DNA from: Trichostrongylus colubriformis
Taxonomy: Eukaryota; Nematoda; Chromadorea; Rhabditida; Trichostrongylidae
Direction of reading: 5' to 3'
Length of the DNA stretch: 64,000 nucleotides
NCBI GenBank assembly: GCA_963978905.1
Contig: OZ022257.1
Coordinates: 12,670,509-12,734,508 of the forward strand
Below are positions 48,034 through 60,000 of the stretch, one piece after another; within the stretch, counting starts at the first letter, position 1, and every line of letters begins with the position of its first letter. The notes beneath the pieces are model-generated. The model saw only the letters and a program-made list of their open reading frames with translations, ran no database searches and had not been told where the DNA came from. Position numbers and translations under genes: made by a program.

Positions 48034-51000
48034 CTATTTCCATTGGCGAATACTTGTAGGTGAGTTCGTGGCAGTCGTGGATGAGCATGGCGCGGCAACG
48101 AAGCTGTATGGGGAAGTGGATTTGTTTGATTCAATGCTCCAAAACTTACAATGAACTCACCCCGTCTCGGGTACATGTACATTGAGTGCATGGTTTTGTA
48201 CGTGCAGTTTCACCCAGAGACAGCTTAATATCTTCAGCCATATTACATCTGCCTAAAGGGGTCATTCCTTCATTTACAAGGGTTTTAAAAAAAAAGAAAA
48301 GAATCGCACCTTTATCAGACCATTTGTATAGGTCTATTTTGTGGAAGTCTCTGCATCCAATGGGAGAATTTCTAAAACAGTGCTTTTGCCTCATATTCAA
48401 AAATATGAGTAGTATGAAGAAAATGATCATTCAAATATAGAGGTAGTATACAGAAAATGATCAAAGGTTTGGGCGCTGCGGCTTTGATTTGAGGAGTGGA
48501 GGAAAGGTTTGGTTGATGCTAGTCATTTCATGTGGAACGTACCTATCATTTCTCACATGATGACAAGATCACTTAACACCCTTGTCTGCATGTCTACCCA
48601 GTGGGCTAGGGCGCAGACGGATGAGGGACAGTGTCTGACTGATTAGCAGCCGTCAGACCTGACGATTTCGCGACTTTGCGGCATCACATGCGATAGTGCG
48701 ACCTTGAGGTTTTTTATTGCCGCAACTTTGCGTGTGGAGTCGCGACACCGCAAATCGGGAAGTCTGACGGTAGCCTAAGACTATGTGAGTGGGGAGAGCA
48801 GGAAAATAGATGTTCTTCGCGCACGAGTTTGAATCCAGCTGAAGATATCTATTTCCATGAACATAGTACTTCTCGAAAAAGCTGAGCCGATATCTATCAG
48901 TTTATCTCACACTTATTTATCCCGCGTATTAAATGACAACTTCATAGCGTTGGTTATAAGTTTAAGAAAGCCGTGAAAGTGGAAAAGAAAGGGTAAGACA
49001 GTTGAAGAATATTTGTGCAACCCATTTCATCTATAAAAATGGATTCCTCGATTTATAGCATGGCAGGAATTGAAAACTCACGTCAGCACATGGGGCAGCG
49101 TAAACGCGTCCGGTTGCATTTTTCGGATCCACGCGTTATTTGAGCACATCACTGAGGATAGTGTCACTTGTCGAATCTGTTGAAGTTGATCTGAACAGTC
49201 TACAGCTAATTAGCTTGAATTAATTCCTTTATATCAGTGAATTGTGCCCACCAGGAGTGAACTCCTGTGGTCCAGGATTCTCATAGAAGAAGCGGTCACA
49301 TTTTTTGATTCGCGAAAACTGTTCCGCAATGATGCAACCAGCTGTCGGTCCAACAACTGCTCCTGAAAATTTATTCTGCAGAATGATCTTCCACATTTGT
49401 GGAGGATATCCTTTTAGTCATCAAAAAATGAAGAACACTACACATTTTTGAATTATTAAGTAAGAACCACGGGGGATCAACCATATGCTGTTTGGAAGTT
49501 CCTTGACGATGAATGATTTCGTAGTAAGTTTGGTTGTTAATGTACAAGAAGGTGGCGCTGTGACAAGTAGCGCTGCTTCTGTTACATCACCCGGAGATCG
49601 AATCCTGGATCATGAGGACGCTTCCATACTCTGCGTCACTGACGCCGCCGTCAATGCTGCGGTGTTTGAAATCGGCTTTACCTGTGTAAACCAACAAAGA
49701 CTTCTGACCCTTCCAAAGCCAAAGACTAACTTGTACTAAACTCATCAAAACGACCGACTTCTACATGAACTGACTACCGTAAGTTATTATTTAGGCCAAA
49801 TCTCATATGTCTCTACCACTTTGAATGAAAGCAAAATGCGTGGCGCACTCAAAAAAGGATCGATCAAAAGCGATTTTTTCTCAGAAAACAAGAACCGCAT
49901 CATACCTCTCATAGGAATTTCGGATATCAGTCCAGTATACAGGTCAATATCGTCCACAAGCTGGTAGACAGATCTCAGAGCTTTGATGGTTGAATGTGTC
50001 ATTTCTCCCGCTAAATCATCGAATGACAGTGGTCGTGACAAACCGCAAAGCTCCCTGAATTAGCTGTTATAAATGATAATAATTATGTGCTTCAGTTAAA
50101 TTCAGTTGGAGTAATTACAAACTATTGCAGCATCAAACTATTAGATATACTTTTTCGAAATACTTAGGATCCAATTAAATGAGAATGGAACATTCAAAGA
50201 CTTATATTCATGACCTAAATAATTACAGATAAATATAAACATTAACAATATCGTTTTTCTCCTCCCTTACTGAGGGGGGTATTCGATCTTGTTCGGTTTC
50301 CGTCTAACAGCCCGTGCAAGACGGGAACGGAACCAACTCTTCCTTACAAAACCCCCCGAGAAATTTCTCTCTAATTATTACTTCATTCATAAAAATTCTC
50401 TTCATAAAAAAAGAACTACAACATTGATTTAGCAGAACTTAATGCATGGGATTCTCACTAGCCCTGAACCGTGAAAATTACCTGTGAGCAACGTATGACG
50501 GTACTCCATGATCACGTCCTCTCATAATATTGATCGAAATTAGATCGAGGCCACTCTGAGGTTTCCCACGCACAGAAAACAGATAATTCCTAAATTCATT
50601 GGCCTACTGAATCAAGGGCGAGGATTTATAATTATGTTGGCGAATCTTACCGAATAGCATCAGAAGTATATCTATCCATAGCCATTGCAGGTGTATCAAC
50701 AAATCCAAGTAAAATTGATTCGATACCACCTTCAAAAAGATTCGAATATAAGGCTTGATTACATGAAAATTGGGAAAAAAATGACGCTACCATTTGCACC
50801 ATCGTAAATTGCATCAGCGTATTCAAAATTCATAGCCAAATCAACTGGAAGTGTTGTATTATGGTAGCGGCCATCGAGACGAGTGAAGATCCTGACAAAG
50901 CTTTTTTTGTTTTTTGAAATCACCTTATCGTTTTCGGGATAATCTGCTGAAATGGGTATTAGCGCGGTAACCTATACCCTTCAGTTGATTACACGATTCC

Positions 51001-54000
51001 GATCAAAAGCTGGATATGTGGGGTATTTCGTAAGGCCTAATGATAAGCGCCCCGAAATGTGGATGTGCATCTCCGAAATGTTACTGCAATACGAGAATTT
51101 AGAAGTAGCGAAGGCCCAGAAGGGGTTCAGCCCTTCGTGTCCGTGTGCCTGAGGCTCGTGTTCTTTCCGTAGAAAGCGGCTCAAGTCGTCTGTGCTGCAC
51201 CGTTCCAGCCATAGTCATCATTTAATACTGAACATACCTCTTTGCTAAAGAATGCCCAAACCGATATGCTCCCGTGGAAAATGAATGTGAAAGTGTTGCG
51301 TCGCATGTTGGATCATAACCTGAATTCTACAACTTCTCAGAAGAGCACTTGATGAGGAATACCAGTGCAGAAATAAATCAAATAGATCAATAAAAATCAA
51401 GAAATCGACAGAAACACGATTCTGATGGGAAAGGGGTGGGATTCGTGCGGAATGGGTGTAATCCGAAATCGTTCTTGGAAAACGAGTTGGGACACGGAGG
51501 CGACAAGACAAAAGGTAGGAGGGTATCCTATTAACATAGATACAAATGACGAAATAATAAAGATATGTTGGGGAACGGATCAAAATCCGCATTCTGTTAA
51601 TTTTTTTTGCATTTTCATTAGTTTTCATAGGTCTTTTGGGTCTTCAAAAATAGGACAAGATTTTCTTAATTGAAAATCACTCAATGTTGTTGATATTCCC
51701 AAATAAAGACATTGTTGAAAAGAAAATTTGTAATAAAATTACCTGTGAAATAGCCATGAACTCCTGAATGCAAATCATATCTATCCATCAACTTGTTGCC
51801 AAGTATTTTCGGTAAGTATTCATTGTAAGTGATATGAGCGATTTCAGCGCCCACTATACGACGTGTTTCCTGTGAATATTTGCCCTGTTCTATTGAAAGC
51901 GGTTGATTTCAAGAAAGAGTAATCAAAAAATATGTTTGCAGGGAGTAGCAATTCCTGCTGGAGACGCCCCGGTATTATCCTGCACGGAAGCCCATTAATG
52001 CACCCCATATTGGACTAACTTAGATTAGTGCCAAGCATTTACTATCTTTCTTCGCAGGACTCTGAACCTGGACCTCAGAGCCTGTGCACCCATTTAAATA
52101 TAAATGGGCGTACCACTAAACAGCAGAAGCCGCTGGCATGCTATTTGTGTCATGCCTCATTCGCTTGGAGAAAAGGAAGGAGACAGGTAGGTAAGTAGGT
52201 AGGTAGGTAAACAGGTAGGTAAGTGGGTAGGTAGGTAGGCATACAGAGAGTCAAATAGACAGACAAAAAACAAATAAATAAACAGAGGAGCAGTCGTGAC
52301 AACAAACCGACAAAGGGGCAAGCGGTAAAAGAAACAGACAAATAAAATGAAAGGAAGGGGTCCAACAGCAACAGGTGGGCGTATTGGTAGTCTGGTTTTT
52401 AAGGCCAGTTGATCGCACATTGTTTCACCCCAGGTTTGGTCTCTTCTACGGTAGTTTGCTGGGAGCTGGGAGTTATCAACCGCATCAGACTGACCTGATA
52501 GAGTGTCTCATCATCCCAGTGAGGATTTATGGAGGTGAGCCTGTCGGCTATACGGTTGTGTTCCCGAAGGAATACTGAAAGTTAACCAAATCAGACAAAA
52601 TTCTTTCAGTGCATCATATGTCATTATACGACTAGAATAGCTTACCGTCAGTAAAGGCTGCCAATTACTCGTTTAAGAGGTGTTACATGTCCGTATGGTA
52701 AAATTGGAGGTTGCGCCAAAATCGGTGTCATCTATTTGATTGATTGTCTGACATGTAACGCAACGTACATTGGGGAGACTGGGAGAGAACTAGCAATACG
52801 TATACAAGAACATCTTGCTGGCAAAAGGCGTGGTAACGTAAGAACACCTTTGGGAAAGCATATGACCGAGGAGCATGGTGGAAACGATTTTGATGTTAAG
52901 TGCACAATTTTGGCATATGAGACTGAGATTTCTGCTAGAAAAGTGCTCGAAGCATTTTGGATTTCCGCAAGAAATCCAAGTATGAACAAGCGACGTGAGT
53001 GCTTATCCGTCACAAATGACCTCTTGCCATTTGCACCACATTGCGAGCTACTGATCTAAAAATGGGAGACATGCATGTCCCAAACAATACTATATATGTT
53101 TAAGGACGACATGGCATCTCTCATTCACTAACTACAACTAACTCGGAGTGGCGTTGTTCCACTCGTACGGTGGTGGATTGGGTGAGTTTGTTTCTGACGT
53201 ACGGAGTTTCCCTGGTGTTTTCCTAGATCTCCGTCAAAACCGCTAGGGGGTGAAGCGTTTGACGGTGTAGTGGACAAAATCCTAGTCTTGAGCCACGTTT
53301 AGGCCTTCGAGGAAGACGATCCTATCGAAACGTCAGACCGTAAATAAATATTTCACCCAACAACCTCGTTGGCACAGCAGAAGAACTCCTAATACTCGTC
53401 TAAGATGTTTTAGGAAAACTGAATTTCTAGAAAAAATTAAGGATTTTCGAAGAATGACAAACGTGGTGCAGTAGCAATGTCGCCGCTCTCGTCATACCTT
53501 TCAGGGTCAAATAGCGAATCGGTGGCCGCTAAAGTGAACCAAGCTCTCTGTCCCCTTGAGCTAGATGAATAGGCCCTACAAATAGGCCCCTCGCCAGCGA
53601 GGGTTCAATCATAGGCTTGTACATCGCCCGGCCCCACAAGTCAACGTATGGGCCAATCGCTCACAGGTATCACTACGAATTTTAATGGAGTGATTTTGTT
53701 CCCTCTCAAAATCTCACGTAATAAATACAGTGCATAAACAGAAACATGAAAAAACGAGAAATCTCCTTTGTTCCAATGCAGAAAAAAATAAATTGAAGAA
53801 CATCCGCTCGTTTGATATCACCACACAACAGTCACCACTCGCTTTCAGAGTCCTTGCGGGCCCAGTCTCCCAGACCCCCCAAGCCCTCCTCGCCGGACGT
53901 CATTTTGAGGAGGCGTGTCTCAGCTGGATTTTCGTTTTTTTTCGCGTGAATTTTGCATGTGACCCTCAGTATACAAATGCAACATAAATGTAGAAGTACA

Positions 54001-57000
54001 GTCCTTTCGGAGCCCCTGATAGGGCGGGTCTACGAGCTTGGGTGAGAGTGTATCAAACTCTCTCACTCCGCCACAATGGTTCACTTTTGCCACGTACTCT
54101 CACTTACGCCACCCACCAATGTCCGTAAGCCACGACCCGTCAGGCGCTTCGAAATGGGGTTTGAGAGAAAAACTTGATTTCCGTGACGATTCGTTCAAGC
54201 TAGGCGGCTCGTACTTAACCTTGCAGCAGGATAGACCTTTGAGAAGTTCGGATGTTTCAGTTTTCAAAAAGGGATTTTTAACAAAGGTGGTGTGATCCAT
54301 CTAGTTCCTTCACCTGAAGGGTTAAGCCTTTTAAGCAAGTAGTACTAACGAGTATGCAGCGTGGTGATGCCCGGATGTTGAGAGACCCTCTCATCTCCCG
54401 AAGCGAAGCACGGAGCAGTAAGTGCAGATCGACAACTCGATTGATCCTTTGCTGGTGTGAGCAAGCTAAATGACCAGTATTCGAATGCCAGCCTCATATT
54501 CAGTATTTAGAAGCACAGTTCCCTCACAGCATACCTTCCCAGAGGTGCATCATCCATTGTGCTCAGAAGCCTTCCACCTGCTTTCTTTCTTAGAGCGTCA
54601 GCTTCGCACAGCGTGGAACCATAAATTACTGAGCCATCGATATATGCTGTGAGCTGAACAGATGGTTTGACAGTATCTATGTAGTACAGCCAGTGACAAT
54701 AGAATATTGAGAATTCCAGTAGGCTTTCCAAAATTGATCACTTGATTAATTTGGTTTCTGTGACCGAGTTGACGTTGTCCGTTGAGACTTCTCACAAATG
54801 CTAAACAACGAGGAGATCCGTCAGGACTAGTGGAATCAAAGAAGGGATCATTTTCGGGTATCGGGATCGGTAAACAGCTCGGAGAGACTGTGTAGAACGA
54901 ATCGCACCTACAATATAGTAGGACTTTGTAAAAGAATAATACTTTGCAAACTCATGTAGACCTCAAGACAAGCCTAATTGTTCGCATAAAAATGGTGGAA
55001 TACTTTTTATAGGAGACAATATTCATATTGATTAGAGGATGTATAGGCACATATCGCTCTAATCACACCAGTCGACTTACTTCTTGGAGTAGTCTATACT
55101 TCTTGGAGTAGTCTATCCTTATTTTTGCAGTTCCGCGATGCACCATTACGGTGCTACACCCGCTCAAACCAACGTTAGCCACGTCGTTTCAGCTCATTTG
55201 ACCAATAAGGAGCTGAAGTGGGCGTGGCTAGCGTGGTTTTGGGCAGGTGTAGCGTCGTAATGGCGCGTCGTTGGGGCTCAAAAATTCTCAATTGTTTTCC
55301 AAGGACAGCGTTTTCCAAAGGTATAGCATTGATTATATACATTGATTATATAATGGTCGAGGGAACAATATAGAAGTTACTCACCTACTACAGTTCAGGG
55401 GCTCGCCTCTTGGACCTTGATCAAGAGGTGCATGGGTAATATCGTGGCTTATGAATTGACCAAACTGCATTATCATATGCGAGTACTGAAAATTGGCTGT
55501 TAAGAGGAATTATCAGCACGTTTCAAAACTGAAAGATAGGCTGTTAAGACAAATTATCAGCACGTCCCAAAACAAGAAGCTCAAAAGTTCCTTGCGTTCG
55601 TGTCATTGGATGATTACAGTCCATATGACACTGCTAGCCAGGGTGTGGTTTACGGTTTTGTATGAGAGCTTGGCGGGGTCAGAGCAGACTCACTCAGCTT
55701 AAGTGATTTTGATACAATTACCTCAATTGGCATTTGGTTTACCCGTAATCGTCACTTTAACTCAATGTTTTTTGCCTTTTTGATATAATTTCCCTCGATT
55801 GTTTCCTGTTTATTTTGCAGATATGGCACTCAATATTCATCACAGTGATTCAGAAGTTTATCTGTTGTCTTTGAAGGCATTAGCTGACGCTGTTTTGAAT
55901 ATTGTAGCTTTTTGAAGAATGCCTTTTTTTACTGGCAATGCTAAATTTGTGGTTTGTGGTGAGGCAAGCGTTTAGAGATAGCCTTGCCACATTTCACTGC
56001 TTGCTAAGCAACGGAGCCCATACACCTTGCGCTCCATAGCCAGTGACGATCTACTACCATTGAGAACAGCGATTACAGTAGAGGTAGTATACGATGGGTG
56101 TATATCGTTAGGACAGAAAAATCGCTTTGCGGAAATCGGTGTGCGACGGGATGGTACGAGCTATGCGCGCCATAGTGGAAGGGTCGTAAAGCGATTACGA
56201 TGCTCTAGCCTTAATCTAGGCGTTACCGCTTCAGGACTCAACCAATACGGCGCGCATAGCTCGCACCACCGCGTCGCCCGCCGCACGCGGTCGCGCGACG
56301 TTTCTATCCTAACGATATACACCCGTATACGATATCTGCTTGCAAATAATGAAATTTTACGCAAAAAGCTCCAAGCCTCCTTTATCTCCACAATATTGCA
56401 TCACTTCACCACAAGGACTGATTCAGCACTTTTTGTTCGCATCACGGCCAAGGTGGGCGGGGCCTGTGGAAGGGCGTTGTCTGTGGGCTATGGAGGACAG
56501 GCCAATGAATCACTTATTACACTTTTCTGGATTCGAATTATGTGGCGATACTAACAATAGAGGGTAAGAGGTGGGGGGGGGGGTGGTACAACATTGCGTA
56601 GGGATCTGTAATTCCAGCTTATCGTTATGAATGAAGGATCGTAGCAACAGGAGTGAATTTCCAGAAAAACCGCTCACTTTGGTGTGTTCGAGCGGAACGT
56701 CGTGATGAACCACGTTTGAGATGACACGGGGATTTGGAAGTGGAGTTCCTCCGTAAGCTGTGCTTCTTGGTTTCTCAACTCCTGAACAATGAGCAATGTT
56801 CCAAATAGTTTGTCACCGTATCAATGATACAAGCTGTAAAAATAGTAGAGAATAGTGTGAATGATAATTAAAATTGAGTGTGAATAATAAATAATATTAT
56901 TTTGAACTAATCAATTCACAGCGAATACCGAATGAAATCTGAAATGATATTTTAAGTCCGCAATTCCGAGAACGAACAGCACCTGGTCTTAGAAATCGCT

Positions 57001-60000
57001 GTTTCAGAAATTCAGAAAATCTGGAAAAATCACGACATGGAAACTTCACTAATCAAAAATTCAAAATTCCCCAAGTGAGACGTTTCGCGTTTTTGTCACT
57101 GGAATATTTGATTAAATCTCAAAAAACTGAGTTTAGGGCAGAAGGCGTTGTTCGGGGCCAGATCTCCTACCTACAGCTGGGGTGTTACACCTGCTTTTCT
57201 ATGAGAATTATGCTCTTGAGCTCATATTTAACGCAAAAACAAATTACCATCGTCATACTCGGGCGGCAGAAGATAAATGAATGGTCGAAATGACATTCCA
57301 AATTCAGGATTGCGTAGATTATTACACCAACCAGAGTGAGACCTTAAAAGGGGAAAAGTGCTTTGGAGGGATTCGTTTTTACCGTACATATGAATAAGTA
57401 TTTGCCTGTATTTGGCTGAGTGGTCGCATGGAAGGTTTTGAGCTGAACATTTGTCCATAGAGGAATATTGCGAGATGAACCTGTGAGAGGAAAAACACAA
57501 TGAAAATACACGAAAATAAAAAATGAAGATGGGCAGTGCAATTGCCATAATTTCCCCAATTCTGACAGCAGAGTCAATAATGCTGTCAGAATTCGGGACA
57601 GGGAGGGACATGAGCTCGGTGGAATGAACTACTAACATAAGGTTGCCTTCACATTCTGCAGTATTAGCGCCAGTGCGTGGCTGCTTCGTCTCTGCGTCTC
57701 CGCTCGTGCCACACTGCTTCCCTTCCTGTGAACGCGGCCATGCCCAACCACTGGTAGACACACCGGCACCACCGCAGAGTATGAACGCGGCCTGATGCAA
57801 AACCCTCCTCTGAATCAAGGCGACTTTTGACCTGCCAAGGTCACTCTTTTTGGTCTAGGCAGAAACCCACACTGCCGAGCTAATGCCTCTACCCCATATG
57901 CATGTCTCCTCACAGCATCAAAATGATGGGGCATAGTTTTGAAAAGAATTTAAAGCACCACAGGGGCTTTACTCACCAATCTAGATTGAGCTTTGGTACT
58001 TTGGGCCCTTCCGGGCCAGGAATACCAAAGTGTTTTCCAGGATGCATTGATGATAACAATTTTGTGGCCTCAAAAGAACTTATTTTCAGGATTAAAATAT
58101 GAGCTCAAGGTTCAGGTGTAGGCCAAGTTCCCCGTATTGGATAGCCGCGAGTGAGAGGTACTTCGTGAACCAACCGCATGCAAAAGCGAGTGGCCGCCGA
58201 GAATTCCGGTAATCATGGCCCAATTCGGGTCTCTCGGTCTACACCCGTGAAGTTTCTGTTAACACAAACCTCCAAAAGTACCTCAGAGGCACCGGCCATT
58301 CGCAACGCCTCTGGTTTTGGTTGCATCATCTTCAAGTGCCTTTGAAAAGCATCCATTTCCAAGGAATCAGCGAAGTGTGGCGCTGTGATTTATTTCGATT
58401 ACTCAATTATCGGCACGCAGTTAGAACTTTAGAGATGGGGCATGTGGCATTGCTATCGATTTCGACAGTTTTCAAAGAATGTACAGTAAGCGTATATCCC
58501 TACTATATATAAAACGCTCCTTCAGTCTGTACGTCTGTCCACTCTTCCGTCCGTCCGTCACGAAACTGGGTATTATATGAAAAACTTCCTTTTGAGATGG
58601 GGTCAAGTTTGGGATGAGTAAGACATGGGACAATAAGTAAAGAGCACACATAGACTAAGTTAAGCTCCACCCAAGATGGGCGGAGCGTAAACTAGAATGT
58701 TCCGTTTTCAGACCGAAAATTGTTAAGTGAGTTCGAATGCGCCCCAACGTGGGGAGGAGATAGATTTGGGTCAGCTATGAGTTTCTGAAGGTCACGAAAG
58801 AATCCTGGGCACAGTGGGTGGAGTATTTTAGGGGTGGGCGGAGCTTGGACGTTACAGAAAAAGACCGAGGAGATAGGGACAAGTTTGTAATGGGGATGGC
58901 ATGGGACAAGAAGTAAACATCACACATGGACCACGGGCGAAGCGTGCACTGGAATGTTCCGTTTTCAGACTGAAAATTGTTGATTGGGTTCCAATATGAT
59001 CCAAACGTGGGGGAGGTGGATGAAGATTTGGAACGAGTTTTTTCCAGTCATGAAAGAGGCCTGGGCACAGTGGGCAGAGCGCACCCTGAGTGGAAGTCCG
59101 TACAACAAAAATTCATAACTCGGTTCCAACGCAGCATCGAGACCAGGAAAAAAAATCGGCAGAAATGACCACAGTTGAAGTCATCTTAAACTCACTTAAA
59201 ATGAGAGAAAACCCACCCGCAATGGGCGAGGCGTGATGTGGTAATGGGTACTGAGTAAATTTATTAAAAGAAACAATTTTGATCAACCCACTGACGCCCC
59301 TGATCTTCCTGGACCTCGAAAAGGCCTTCGACCGTCTGCCACGACCAGTAATCTGGAATTCGCTTCGAGAACGACAGATACCAGAGCACCTCGTCACCCT
59401 TATACAGGACATGTACGATGGGGCTAAGGCGGTCATACGCACCCCGCAGGGACTGACGGCGGAAATAGGGATCTCGGTTGGGGTACACCAAGGCTCAGCC
59501 CTAAGCCCGTTCCTCTTCCTACTCACCCTAGATGGCATGGTGAAAGACCTCATGGAGGGACCTCTGAGGACCATTCTCTACGCTGACGACATTGCCCTGA
59601 TAGCGGATACCAAAGAAGAACTACAGACGAAGGTGCAGAGATGGCATGCAAGGCTGGCAGAGAACGGCTTACGAGTAAACGTGAAGAAGACCAAATTCCT
59701 AAGCTCCGAAGACTGTCCGGTGTCCATCGTGGACCGCCATGGAGAAAGCATCGAAAGGGTTCAGGACTTCCGATACCTGGGAAGTGATGTAGCCGAGGAT
59801 GGTACGGTGGATCAGGCCGTGAAAGCCCGAATAAATGCGGCATGGCTGAAATGGAGAGAGTCCACAGGAATCCTCTGCGATCGACGGTGCTCCAGGACTC
59901 TAAAGGGCAAGGTATACCGAACGGTGATAAGACCCGCAATGCTCTATGGCAGCGAGTGCTGGCCCATAACAAAGAATCTTGAGAAGCAGCTACATTCCGC

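Larger units (their letters stand above)
48034..58103 (-). other. Peroxidase domain 2 and linker
   Basis: Domain 2 covers about 640 residues with its linker. In order it shows [13 protein letters not shown] in the linker, [44 protein letters not shown] (distal His), the calcium loop [26 protein letters not shown] (catalytic Arg), [36 protein letters not shown] (proximal His), [22 protein letters not shown] and [13 protein letters not shown]. The covalent-haem Asp and Glu of myeloperoxidase are Ser and Gln here. Confidence 0.88.

Noticed and set aside
49078..49082. Peroxidase stop codon at 49078-49080
   Set aside because: The TGA is the first part of a strong GTGAGT donor. Splicing to 48103 keeps phase and adds the conserved C-terminal [15 protein letters not shown] tail, as in domain 1.
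52184..52240. A CRISPR-like or satellite array
   Set aside because: It is a simple AGGT microsatellite with no spacers.
52646..52690. A peroxidase exon reading TSNWQPLLT on the minus strand
   Set aside because: It is the reverse shadow of the Penelope-like frame LPITRLRG, and its phase does not fit the neighbouring exons.
51870..54534. Loss of the exon carrying the catalytic Arg and the REHN motif from peroxidase domain 2
   Set aside because: First suspected because no frame was obvious among the repeats. Exons 54465-54350 ([13 protein letters not shown]) and 52574-52495 (LREHNRIA..) were then found in phase, so the domain is complete.
59279..59304. The residues before FLDLEKAF as the true start of the reverse transcriptase frame
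   Set aside because: Those bases are target DNA and the target-site duplication; the element itself begins at 59305.
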